64,000 nucleotides of DNA from Glycomyces niveus (GTDB lineage: Bacteria > Actinomycetota > Actinomycetes > Mycobacteriales > Micromonosporaceae). Both the position numbers and the translations under genes were made by a program. Of this stretch, positions 8,098 through 16,386 are shown piece by piece. Position 1 is the first letter of the stretch. Every line of letters begins with the position of its first letter. The notes under the pieces are model-generated. The model was not told the origin of the DNA. It searched no databases and worked only from the letters and a program-made list of their open reading frames with translations. Where the stretch lies: NCBI RefSeq assembly GCF_017592475.1, contig NZ_JAGFNP010000004.1, forward strand, positions 124,001 to 188,000. The letters run 5' to 3'.

Positions 8098-8999
8098 GCG
8101 CGACGCTCGCGCCGCGCGTGGTGGTCGTGAGCCGCCGCAGCGAGCTGGACGAGCTCCTCGTCCGGCACGGCACCCGCGCGGCGGCCGAGCACTTCCTGCG
8201 CCAGCGCGGCCGCGACCTCGACGAGGTGGCGGCGCGGCACGAGGCGCTGGAAGCCGCGTTGACCACAGTGGATGCGGCGGTCCCCTCCGACTGGCGGCGG
8301 GGCCGGGTGGACCGGGACGACCTGCCGCGGTTCCTGTTCGGGCCCGAGGACATCGTGGTCGCGGTCGGGCAGGACGGGCTCGTGGCGAACCTCGCGAAGT
8401 ACCTCGCGGGGCAGCCGGTCCTGGGGGTCGATCCGGAACCGGGGCTCAACCCCGGGGTGCTGGTCAGGTTCGGCGCGGGCGAGGTCGGCGCGGCGCTGCG
8501 GGCGGTCGAGGCGCAGGCGGCGGCGGTGCGGCCGTTGACGATGGTGGCCGCGCGGCTCGACGACGGGCAGGTGCTGGCCGGGCTCAACGAGGTGTACGCG
8601 GGCCACGGCACGCACCAGTCGGCGCGGTACCGGTTGATCGGCGCGGACGGGTGGGGCGAGCGCCAGTCCTCGTCCGGGGTGCTGGTCGGCACGGGCACGG
8701 GTGCGACGGGTTGGACGGCGTCGATCGCGGCCGACCGGGGCTGGAAGGGGGCGCTGCCGGAGCCGGAGTCGCCGTCGCTGTCGTGGTTCGTGCGGGAGGC
8801 GTGGCCGTCGCCGGCGACGGGCGCGACGTTGACGGCGGGCATGCTGCAGCGGGGCGAGGAGCTGCGGCTGGTGTGCGAGAGCGAGCGGCTCGTGGTGTTC
8901 GCGGACGGGGTCGAGTCGGACCACCTGACCGTGACGTGGGGCCAGCAGATCACGATCGGGCTGGCGGACCACCGCCTGCGGCTGGTCGTGCCCGGGTAG
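8094..8999 (+). CDS. NAD-kinase-like protein with altered catalytic loop
   Basis: 301 residues, ATG 8094 overlapping the SPFH stop codon by four bases. The middle and end resemble the NAD kinase/diacylglycerol kinase fold: VVAVGQDGLVAN near residue 85 sits where NAD kinases have GGDGT, LNEVYAGH resembles the NE-containing NAD-binding stretch, and SSGVLVGTGTGATGW matches the conserved glycine-rich segment. The loop reads GQDG, so activity may be changed or lost. The pairing with SPFH under NrtR suggests an NAD(P)-sensing role. Other reading: a diverged sugar or lipid kinase of the same fold. Confidence 0.7.
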   Translation: MSATLAPRVVVVSRRSELDELLVRHGTRAAAEHFLRQRGRDLDEVAARHEALEAALTTVDAAVPSDWRRGRVDRDDLPRFLFGPEDIVVAVGQDGLVANLAKYLAGQPVLGVDPEPGLNPGVLVRFGAGEVGAALRAVEAQAAAVRPLTMVAARLDDGQVLAGLNEVYAGHGTHQSARYRLIGADGWGERQSSSGVLVGTGTGATGWTASIAADRGWKGALPEPESPSLSWFVREAWPSPATGATLTAGMLQRGEELRLVCESERLVVFADGVESDHLTVTWGQQITIGLADHRLRLVVPG

Positions 9000-9010
9000 C
9001 GCGGGCCGCT

Positions 9011-9035
9011 GCGCCGCAGGGGCGTCTTGCGGCGC
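9011..9035 (+). terminator. Hairpin terminator after the SPFH/NAD-kinase-like operon
   Basis: GCGCCGCA (9011-9018) pairs exactly with TGCGGCGC (9028-9035) around a nine-base loop, 11 bases after the stop. There is no T run, as usual in this GC range. Confidence 0.5.
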
Positions 9036-9089
9036 GGCTGGTCGCGCCCCGGGTGGCGGTTCCGCGGCGGATAGGGAATCGTTGCGGGC

Positions 9090-9851
9090 ATGACGATCCC
9101 GCTCCCCGTGCTCGATGCGACGCTCGCGAACGCGCCGCGCCTCCAGGCCCGCAACTCGGCCGCGTTCTGGGCCGCGACCGGCCGCTCGCGCGGTCACGAG
9201 GTGATCCGGCGGCGCGGCTTCCTCGCCGTCGCCGGTGACGAGCGGGCGGGCCTGCGGGTCCTCATCCAGGAGCCGGAGCTCACCTCCGAGGATCTGGCCG
9301 AGATCGCCGACCTCGCCGTCGCGGCGACCGGACCGGTCGACATGGAGGACCCGTTCAGCGCCACGGACCTCGGGCATCTGCGCATGGGTTCGTGGCAGAT
9401 GCCGGTGATGCTGCGGCTCCCCGCGCCGGTCGAGGCCCCCGCGGTCGCGGTCGCGCCGGTGGCGGACGACGCCGACCTGCACGGGGCGGAGCGGGCCGTC
9501 ATCGAGAGCTTCGGCCTGGGCCGCTTCGAGCCCTACCGGCCCGGCGAGCTGTTCCCCAAGGCGCTCTTGGACGAACCGGGCGTCGCGCTCTTCACCGCCC
9601 GCGTCGGCGGCGAGGTCGCCGGGGCCTGTGTCACCGTGGCGGCCAACGGCTTCGCGAGCCACTACTGGGTCGGCACGACCGAGGCCGCGCGCTCCAAGGG
9701 CATCGGCCGCGCCGTCATGCTCGGCTCGCTCGCGCCCCTCGCCTAGGTCCCGGTCACCCTCACCGCCTCGAAGCTCGGCGTGCCGCTATACGAGAAGCTG
9801 GGCTTCGCCGCGGCCGCCCCGGCCACCTGGTGGTCCTCGAACCGGGCGTGA
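9090..9851 (+). pseudogene. GNAT N-acetyltransferase interrupted by an amber stop
   Basis: The frame from ATG 9090 encodes a GNAT-type protein (IGRAVMLGSLAPLA near the end of the acetyl-CoA loop) but stops at TAG 9744-9746 (codon 219). Reading on in the same frame gives VPVTLTASKLGVPLYEKLGF, the normal end of the family, to a TGA at 9849-9851. A single point change has cut off the last strand and helix of the acyltransferase domain. The N-terminal half (1-110) is a second, diverged GNAT-like half. Probably inactive. Confidence 0.75.
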
Positions 9852-9879
9852 GGCGAAGCCCTCAGGCCCGGCCCCTTGC

Positions 9880-9998
9880 TCCTTTCTGCCGCAGTGGTGG
9901 TCTTCGTTGGCGGCGTTGGTCAGACAGGCCCGCACGTAGAAGTTCTTCACCCCGCAGTCATAGCGCTGGTCGCCGCTGAAGCAGGGCGGGCTGTGGCT
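9880..9998 (-). pseudogene. Remnant of a small cysteine-rich protein
   Basis: The minus strand, in the frame following a TGA at 9999-10001, reads CFSGDQRYDCGVKNFY and then VRACLTNAANEDHHCG, with four cysteines and protein-like composition, then runs into low-complexity sequence. No start codon or signal peptide is left. The style resembles small secreted actinobacterial proteins such as the one at 21455. It is a fragment at best; function unknown. Confidence 0.35.
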
Positions 9999-10079
9999 TC
10001 AATGGCGGGCTCGGCGGGCGCGCCCCGGACGAGCGCGGTCGCCCGGCGGGGCCGGGCGACCGTGATGTGCGCGCCGAGG

Positions 10080-10544
10080 TCAGGGCATGCCGGGCGGGTC
10101 GACGTCGCCGCGCCAGCCGCCGGTCTCCACACCGCGCTCCTCGATGAACTCCTTGAAGCGGCGCATATCGCCCTTCACCCGGCGGTCGATGAAGCCGAGC
10201 TTGTCGGCGGTCTCCTCGGCGAACCCCTCGGGATCGATGTCCATCTGGGCGGTCACCCGCGTCGTGTCGTCGTCGAGCCGGTGGAAGGTGACCACGCCGG
10301 CGTGGGTCGGCCCGTTGATCGACCGCCACGCGACCCGCTCGTCCGGGCGCTGCTCGGTGATGGTCGCGTCGAACTCGCGGGTGGCCCCGCCGAGCTTCGT
10401 GACCCAGTGCGTGTGGGTGTCGTCGAGCTGGCGGACCTGCTCGACCCCGTCCATGAACTGGGGGAACGTCTCGAACTGCGTCCACTGGTTGTAGGCCCGG
10501 GAGACCGGGACATGGACGTCCACTGATTCGGTGATCGTGCTCAA
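10080..10544 (-). CDS. SRPBCC-family (polyketide cyclase/dehydrase-like) protein
   Basis: 154 residues from TTG 10544, chosen because AAGGAGG lies at the right distance and homology begins at once (TITESVDVHVPVSRAYNQWT). The frame stays open far upstream, without meaning. The helix-grip pattern is clear: N-terminal strand, QFETFPQFMDGVEQV, and a long C-terminal helix (DMRRFKEFIEERG). Proteins of this subtype bind a hydrophobic ligand; many actinomycetes carry several copies with no assigned role. It stands alone, downstream of the SDR gene but separated from it by a terminator. Confidence 0.85.
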   Translation of the reverse strand: MSTITESVDVHVPVSRAYNQWTQFETFPQFMDGVEQVRQLDDTHTHWVTKLGGATREFDATITEQRPDERVAWRSINGPTHAGVVTFHRLDDDTTRVTAQMDIDPEGFAEETADKLGFIDRRVKGDMRRFKEFIEERGVETGGWRGDVDPPGMP

Positions 10545-10643
10545 CGTCTTCCTCCTTCGGTCGCGGCGTGCGTGGACCGCATCACCTGGAGCCGGTCGGC
10601 TACCCGTTGACGCCGCGCACGACACATGCGACGGCGAAGCGGT

Positions 10644-10667
10644 GCGCGGGCGGGGGTCCGCCCGCGC
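10644..10667 (-). terminator. Hairpin terminator after the SDR gene
   Basis: GCGCGGGCGG (10644-10653) and CCGCCCGCGC (10658-10667) form a perfect ten-pair stem with a four-base loop directly behind the stop of the minus-strand SDR gene. Confidence 0.6.
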
Positions 10668-10672
10668 CGCGC

Positions 10673-11356
10673 TCAGTAGCCCACCGTGAAGCGGCGCTGC
10701 ACGTGGCGGGCGGTCTCGGCCTCGTCGACGGCGGCCATGGCCAAGTCTTCGAGGCTGATGTCGCTCGTGCCGTCCGCCCGCACCAGCAGTTGGTCGCCGC
10801 CCACGCGGAACCGGCCGGTGCGCTCGCCCGGGAGGATGAGCCCGGCGGACGGGCTGATGTAGGTCCACTTCCGGTTCGACGTGCGGTACACGGCCAGGGC
10901 GTCGACCCCGGCCCTGACGGCGTTCGCGTACTCCACCGGGACGCCGAGCGCGTCGGGCAGGCCCTCGGCGAACCCCTCCACGTCGACGACCATGAGGCCC
11001 GGCGCGACCTCCAGGCTCCCGGCGCCGCCCATGACGATGAGCCGGGTGTCCGGATGCGATTCGAGGGCTTTCACCATTGCCTTCGCGGCCCTGGGGAACA
11101 CGTCGGCGTTGGCGATGGTGTCCGGGACACCGCGCCCGGCGTTGATGGCCTGCACGACCACGTCGAGGCCGCCGATGGCCGCCGCGATGCTCGCGTGGTC
11201 GAGGACGTCGGCGACGCGCCAGGTCACCGCTGCGCTCTCCTCGCCGGCCCGCTCCGGGCTGCTCGTGAAGGCCGTGACCTGGTGGCCGCGCTCGACCGCT
11301 TCCACCACGATCCGCCCGCCGATGCCGCCGGTCGCGCCGAAGACTCCGATCCGCAT
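10673..11356 (-). CDS. NAD(P)-binding atypical SDR (NmrA/YhfK-like)
   Basis: 227 residues from ATG 11356, with GGAG eight bases before it. The Rossmann glycine motif GVFGATGGIGGRIV begins at residue 3. The catalytic SDR Tyr-x-x-x-Lys is not apparent; VVQAINAGRG and SPSAGLILPGERTGRF match atypical SDRs that bind NAD(P)H as sensors or reductases. It is divergent from a TetR gene, 96 bases away, and is the likely target of that regulator. The substrate is unknown. Confidence 0.85.
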   Translation of the reverse strand: MRIGVFGATGGIGGRIVVEAVERGHQVTAFTSSPERAGEESAAVTWRVADVLDHASIAAAIGGLDVVVQAINAGRGVPDTIANADVFPRAAKAMVKALESHPDTRLIVMGGAGSLEVAPGLMVVDVEGFAEGLPDALGVPVEYANAVRAGVDALAVYRTSNRKWTYISPSAGLILPGERTGRFRVGGDQLLVRADGTSDISLEDLAMAAVDEAETARHVQRRFTVGY

Positions 11357-11440
11357 GGGGTGCTCCGTTCTCAAGATTCAACGGCGAGTAAAGATTGAAC
11401 GCCGCGTAGTTTCAACACGGAGCATAGTTTCCGCACGGGG

Positions 11441-11446
11441 TATGCT
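11441..11446 (+). promoter_or_regulatory. -10 element (TATGCT) of the TetR gene at 11453
   Basis: TATGCT six bases before the GTG start, so a leaderless message is likely. The AT-rich divergent gap upstream holds repeated GATTCAAC / GATTGAAC / GTTTCAAC half-sites (about 11375-11412) that could be TetR binding sites. Confidence 0.6.
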
Positions 11447-11452
11447 GTCAAC

Positions 11453-12181
11453 GTGACGGACACGACTCCCCCGGCCACTGCGCCCACCGCGGCCCCGACT
11501 CGGCGGCAGCAGCTCCGGCTCGACACCACCGCCGAGATCAAGCGGGTCGCCTTGGCGCTCTTGGCCGAAGGCGGACCGGACGCGATCTCCCTGCGGGCCA
11601 TCGCCCGCGAGATGCGCATGACCGCCGGGGCGCTGTACAGCTACTACGCCACCCGCGACGACCTCATCACCGCGCTGACCAGCGATATGTACACCGCGCT
11701 GGTGGACCGGGCCGAGGCCGCGCGCGACGCGCACCCGACCGAGGCGCCCGCCGCGCGGCTGCGCGCGTGGGGCGAGGCGTTCCGGGCATGGGCGGTCGAC
11801 CACCCGGCCGGATTCCGGCTCGTCTACGGCGACCCCGTGCGCGGCTACCGCGTGCCCGAAGGCGGCGCCGCCCCCGAGGCCGCGTCCCGGGCTTGCGCCG
11901 GGCTCACCGGTCTCGTCGCCGCCGCCTGGCCGCCGCCCGGAGCGGACGCCGACGAGTACGCATGGGACGACTTCGACCCCGGTCTGGCCAACCTCGTGCA
12001 GGAGAAGTTCCCCGGCCTGCCGCCCGCCGCGGTCGCGCTCGCCCTGCGGGTCTGGGGCCGAATGCACGGGCTCGTCGCACTGGAGGTCTACGGCCACTTG
12101 CGTTCGCAGACGAGGGATCCGGCCCGGCTCTACCGGGCCGAGCTGCGCGACCTCGCCCGCTCGCTCGGCCTCGGCGACTGA
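11453..12181 (+). CDS. TetR/AcrR-family transcriptional regulator
   Basis: 242 residues, GTG start fixed by the TATGCT promoter six bases upstream. After a proline/threonine-rich lead, the helix-turn-helix (about residues 20-66, with LRAIAREMRMTAGALYSYY) is standard TetR. The C-terminal ligand domain (WHG type, with WGRMHGLVALEVYGHL) is complete. Divergent to the SDR oxidoreductase and probably its repressor. It ends directly against the convergent AarF gene (one base apart). Confidence 0.9.
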   Translation: MTDTTPPATAPTAAPTRRQQLRLDTTAEIKRVALALLAEGGPDAISLRAIAREMRMTAGALYSYYATRDDLITALTSDMYTALVDRAEAARDAHPTEAPAARLRAWGEAFRAWAVDHPAGFRLVYGDPVRGYRVPEGGAAPEAASRACAGLTGLVAAAWPPPGADADEYAWDDFDPGLANLVQEKFPGLPPAAVALALRVWGRMHGLVALEVYGHLRSQTRDPARLYRAELRDLARSLGLGD

Positions 12182-14146
12182 TCAGTCCTGGCGCGAACGC
12201 CTCGTGAAGATGTCCGCGAGCACCCGCAGGGCCATCACCGAGGCGATCAGCAGCAGCGACAGCCCGAAGAACTGGTACAGCGTGAATTCCGCGGTCAGCG
12301 CCGGGCCGTTGTCGTTGCCCAGCAGCATCACCGCCATCAGGCCCGCCGCGGCGGCCAGCACCGTCAGCAGCGTCTGGTGCAGCCACGCGGTCACCGTGCG
12401 CCGGTCCTCCGCCTTCGCGAAGAGCCGGAAGTTGACCGAGACCTGGCCCGCCTCGACCGAGGCGAGCAGGCGCTCGAGCCGGCGCGGCAGCTTGCGCAGC
12501 ACCGGCAGCAGGTCGTGGACCTCCTCGACCACCAGGTCCTGCACGGCCGCCGGACGCAGCCGCCGCTCGGCGTAGCGCTGGCCGATGTCGCGGGCCTCGG
12601 CGATGAGGTCGAAGCCCGGGTCGACCGCGGTGAGGCAGCCCTCGAGCGTGGCGAGGCTGCGGAACACGGCCGCGAGCTCGGGCGGGATCACGATGCGGTA
12701 CTTGGCGATGATGCGGAACAGCTCGGTGAACATCCGCAGCCCCGGGTTCGCTCCCGGCACCAGGTGGCGGGCCATGAACGAGCCGAGTGCGCGCTCGAAC
12801 CCGGTCTGGTCGAGCTCGTCCGGCCGACTCGAGACGCTGATCAGGGCGTCCGCGAGTGCCGGGCCGTCCTGCCGGTCGACCGCCTGCAGGATCGCCTCGA
12901 ACGAGGACCGCAGCTCCCTGTCGAGCCGCCCGACCGAGCCGTAGTCGATGAGGCCGACGCGGCCGTCGTCGAGGAGCATGAGGTTCCCCGGGTGCGGGTC
13001 GGCGTGGAAGATGCCGTCGACCATGATCTCGTCGAACATCTCGCGCAGCAGCGCCGCGGCGAGTTCGCGGCCGTCGACGCCGCGGTCGGCGAGGCAGGCC
13101 GAGCCGAGCGGGACGCCCGGCAGCCGCTCCATCACCAGCACCTGCTCGTCCGAGAGGTCCGCGTGCGGCCGGGGCACCCGGACCTCGGCGCTGCGGCGGT
13201 CGTGCGCGGCCGCGACCTGCGCGAGGTTCCGCGCCTCCACGGTGAAGTCGACCTCCTCCCGCAGGGCCTCGGCGAAGCCGTCCGCGAGCCCGAGGACGTT
13301 CATCGAACGGCCCCATGAGGTGTGGCGGTCGAGGCTGCGTGCGAGGCGGCGGATGATGTCGAGGTCGCGTTCGACCGCCTGCTCGGCACCCGGGCGGCGC
13401 ACCTTCACGACGACGGCCTCGCCGCCGTGCAGGACGGCGGTGTGGACCTGCGCGATCGACGCGGCCGCCACGGGTTCGAGATCGAAGCTCGCGAACACCT
13501 CGCCGATCGGCGCGCCCGCCGCCGCCTCGACCAGCGGTACCATGCCCTCGCCCGGGACCGGCGCGGCCTGGTCCTGCAGCTTCGCGAGCTCCGCGATGTA
13601 CACGGCGGGAAGGAGATCGCGCCGCGTGGACAGGATCTGCCCGAGCTTCACGAACGTCACCCCGGCATCGTCGAGCGCCCGGCGCAGCGCCCGCGCCATC
13701 TCCGCGTCCTGCTCGGCCTGGCGGCGCCCGCGCAGCAGCCCGGTGAGGCCGTGCCGCGCCGCGATCCCGAGGATCTGCACGTACCGGCGGGTGCGCCGCG
13801 ACCGCGTCCGCAGGCCCTTGAACCAGGTGCGGACCGGCGGCACCGCCCCGGTCGGGACCACCGCCTCCCACACCACCAGCATGATCATCGCGATCACCGG
13901 CGCGGTCACGAAGACCAGGCCCCACAGGGCGAACGCGCCCGGCATCTCCTCCGAGGTGGGCTCCCGGTACCGGAACGGCTCCATCAGGGCCGCGAGCAGC
14001 CCGTACTGCATGACGCTGTAGCCGCACACGCTCACCACGATCAGCCGCCACACCGTGTACCGCACGTCGAGCAGCTTCGTCGCCACGTACGCGACGGCGG
14101 CCGTGTTCACGGCGATGCCGAACACCGACAGGATCAGCTCGGTCAT
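12182..14146 (-). CDS. AarF/UbiB/ABC1 kinase-like membrane protein
   Basis: 654 residues from ATG 14146. The N-terminus (residues 1-100) has three hydrophobic helices, the ABC1 kinase-like domain spans about 150-480, and two helices end the protein (LLTVLAAAAGLMAVML and LYQFFGLSLLLIASVM). Family hallmarks: KLGQILSTR, the alanine-rich loop AAASIAQVH, VVVKVRRPG, HADPHPGN and LIDYG. UbiB relatives are atypical ATPases that act in isoprenoid-lipid (quinone) homeostasis. The extra N-terminal membrane part is common in actinobacterial members. Its exact target is unknown. Confidence 0.88.
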   Translation of the reverse strand: MTELILSVFGIAVNTAAVAYVATKLLDVRYTVWRLIVVSVCGYSVMQYGLLAALMEPFRYREPTSEEMPGAFALWGLVFVTAPVIAMIMLVVWEAVVPTGAVPPVRTWFKGLRTRSRRTRRYVQILGIAARHGLTGLLRGRRQAEQDAEMARALRRALDDAGVTFVKLGQILSTRRDLLPAVYIAELAKLQDQAAPVPGEGMVPLVEAAAGAPIGEVFASFDLEPVAAASIAQVHTAVLHGGEAVVVKVRRPGAEQAVERDLDIIRRLARSLDRHTSWGRSMNVLGLADGFAEALREEVDFTVEARNLAQVAAAHDRRSAEVRVPRPHADLSDEQVLVMERLPGVPLGSACLADRGVDGRELAAALLREMFDEIMVDGIFHADPHPGNLMLLDDGRVGLIDYGSVGRLDRELRSSFEAILQAVDRQDGPALADALISVSSRPDELDQTGFERALGSFMARHLVPGANPGLRMFTELFRIIAKYRIVIPPELAAVFRSLATLEGCLTAVDPGFDLIAEARDIGQRYAERRLRPAAVQDLVVEEVHDLLPVLRKLPRRLERLLASVEAGQVSVNFRLFAKAEDRRTVTAWLHQTLLTVLAAAAGLMAVMLLGNDNGPALTAEFTLYQFFGLSLLLIASVMALRVLADIFTRRSRQD

Positions 14147-14291
14147 GAAAGGCCTCTCAGGGGACGGGACTGCGCTCGCCCGCACACGCTACGCCGACCG
14201 GACCATCGGCGCGGCACTGTGGCCCGTGCCCCCGCACAGGTCCGCACCGACGGCGGCGCTCGTCCTGGAATCGGCCGCGCCGCAACGGGAC

Positions 14292-16334
14292 TCAGCGAGC
14301 GAGGGCGAGCGGGGCCGGCGCCTCCGGCACCGCGGCGATGTCGAGGTAGACGCGCTCGAAGTCGACCAGTGTGGACTCGAGGTCGTGCACGGCGATGAGT
14401 TCCAGGCTCGCCCGGCCCATCGCGGCCAGGCCCGCCTCGTCGGCGAGCATCGACCTGAGGCGGTGGGCGAGTTCGGCGATGTCGCCCGGCCGGTAGAGCC
14501 AACCGTTGCGGGCCGGCCGGACCAGGTGCGGCAGCGCCATGGCGTCGGCGGCCACGACCGGCAGGCCCGCGGCCATCGCCTCCATCGTCGCGATGCTCTG
14601 GAGCTCGGCGGTGCCGGGCATGACGAACACGTCGGCGCGCCGGTACGCCTCGACGACTTCGTCATCGGTGAGGAAGCCGTGGAAGGTCGCCCGCTCGGCG
14701 AGGCCGAGCCGGGCGGCCAGCGCCTCGAGGCGGGGGCGGACGCTGCCGTCGCCGACGATCTCGACGCGCACGTCAGGCGGGAGGAGCGCGGCGGCTTCGA
14801 GCAGTTCGTGGACGTTCTTCTCGGCTTCGAGGCGGCCGACGAAGAGCAGGGTCGGGCGGCCGTCCGGGTTGGCTTGCGGTCCTGCGTACCGGGCGCGGTC
14901 GATACCGCATGAGATGGCCATGACGGGCCGGTCGAGGCCGTTGCGTTCGAGGAGTTCGGCGGCGCGCGGGGTCGGGGTGGTGCAGACGGTGGCCGCCCCG
15001 TAGACGCGGGCGAGGTCGCGCCAGGCGAGGTCGGCGAGGTGCCGGTGGGTCCAGCGCGGCAGCGGGCCGAAGCCGAGGAGGTTCTCGGGCATGAAGTGGT
15101 TGGTGGCGACGACCGGGATGCCGGCGGCGGTGGCGGCGCGCACGGCGGCGCGGCCGACGATGAAGTGGGCCTGGGTGTGGACGACGTCGGGGTCGATTCG
15201 TTGCAGCAGCGCGCGTACGGCGGTGGCGGCGCGCCAGGGCGGGCAGTACCGGAAGTCGGGGTGGAAGGGCGTCCGGAGGGCGCCGATGCGGTGCATGGTC
15301 ACGCCGCCGACAGTGACGGTGCGGGACTTGCCGCTGGTGGAGGGGCAGACGACGTGGACGTCGTGGCCGCGGGCGGCGAGGCCGGTCGCGAGGCGGTGGG
15401 CGAAGTTGGCGGCGCCGTTGACGTCGGGCCAGTAGGTGTCCGCGGTGAGGGCGATGCGCAGCGGGCCGCCGCCGTGCTTGCGGCGGGCGGGCGCGGGGTC
15501 AGTAGGGCGGGGCGGGAGGGCGCGGGCGAGGACGACGAGCCCGGCGACGGCGGCGAGGCCCGGCACGGCCATGGCGGCGAGCGTGCCGGCGGAGGTCTCG
15601 TCGAATGCGAAGGCGCCGATGAGGACTGCGACGAGTGGGTCGACGATGGTGACGGCGCCGACGACGGTGGCGGCCGGTCCGGCGGCGTACGCCTGGTGCA
15701 CGAGCCAGGCCCCGGCGAGCGCGGCGACGGCGGCTTCGGCGATGACGGCGGCGGTGAGTTCGGGCGGCAGCGGGACGGCGGCCGCCGCGCGCACGAGCGC
15801 GGAGGTGAGTCCGAACAGGACGGCGGCGGCGACGGCGAGGAGCGGGCTCCGCCATCGGCCCTTGACTGCGAGCGCGACCGCCGCGAACGCGACTGCGGCG
15901 AGCAGCGTCCAATGGGCGGCGGCGAGATCGGCCGCGGGCGCGGTGACGCGCGCGTCGCCGCTCGAGCCGAAGATCGGCATGGCGGAGAGGACCGTCAGTC
16001 CGGCGATGCCGGCGGTGCTCAGCGCCAGCGCGGCGATCACTGGGCGGGTGAGCGCGGTGCCGGTGAAGACGACGGTGAGGACGAGGGCGATCATGCCGAT
16101 CGGCTGCACGACGGCGAGGGGCGCGAGGGCGAGGGCGGTGATGTGGAGCCCGGAGCCGGCGACGACGAGGCCGGTCCCGGCGTACCAGGCGGGCGTGCGC
16201 AGGACGGTGCGGAGCGCCCGCAGCCGCAGAACCGGGCCGGTCGCGGAGCGGGTGACGGCGCCGTGCTGCAGGCGGGCGGCGAGGGCGAGGCAGCAGGCTC
16301 CTGCGGTGGCGAGGGCTATGGCGAGTATGAGCAT
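14292..16334 (-). CDS. DMT permease fused to a GT4 glycosyltransferase
   Basis: 680 residues in one unbroken frame. Residues about 1-278 hold some nine or ten hydrophobic helices of the drug/metabolite transporter type (LHITALALAPLAVVQPIGM, with a duplicated pattern). A basic linker (RPTDPAPARRKHGGG) follows, and from about 292 a complete family-4 glycosyltransferase starts with IALTADTYWPDVNGAA, with VGRLEAEKNVHELLEA and the motif GTAELQSIATMEAMA towards its end. The GT4 part resembles mannosyltransferases for phosphatidylinositol or glycolipids. A permease that moves the product, or a membrane anchor, is inferred. Confidence 0.85.
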   Translation of the reverse strand: MLILAIALATAGACCLALAARLQHGAVTRSATGPVLRLRALRTVLRTPAWYAGTGLVVAGSGLHITALALAPLAVVQPIGMIALVLTVVFTGTALTRPVIAALALSTAGIAGLTVLSAMPIFGSSGDARVTAPAADLAAAHWTLLAAVAFAAVALAVKGRWRSPLLAVAAAVLFGLTSALVRAAAAVPLPPELTAAVIAEAAVAALAGAWLVHQAYAAGPAATVVGAVTIVDPLVAVLIGAFAFDETSAGTLAAMAVPGLAAVAGLVVLARALPPRPTDPAPARRKHGGGPLRIALTADTYWPDVNGAANFAHRLATGLAARGHDVHVVCPSTSGKSRTVTVGGVTMHRIGALRTPFHPDFRYCPPWRAATAVRALLQRIDPDVVHTQAHFIVGRAAVRAATAAGIPVVATNHFMPENLLGFGPLPRWTHRHLADLAWRDLARVYGAATVCTTPTPRAAELLERNGLDRPVMAISCGIDRARYAGPQANPDGRPTLLFVGRLEAEKNVHELLEAAALLPPDVRVEIVGDGSVRPRLEALAARLGLAERATFHGFLTDDEVVEAYRRADVFVMPGTAELQSIATMEAMAAGLPVVAADAMALPHLVRPARNGWLYRPGDIAELAHRLRSMLADEAGLAAMGRASLELIAVHDLESTLVDFERVYLDIAAVPEAPAPLALAR

Positions 16335-16386
16335 GCGTCTGACTGTGGGGCCCGCACATGAGATCTCGTTGAATCGCGGCGGCCGA

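Noticed and set aside
12377..14021. Plus-strand frames opposite the AarF gene.
   Set aside because: Reverse shadows; the AarF kinase motifs on the minus strand are unambiguous.
14147..14291. Gap of 145 bases between the permease-GT4 gene and the AarF gene.
   Set aside because: No ORF, hairpin or promoter with convincing form was found, and it is probably simple spacer with weak promoter sites.
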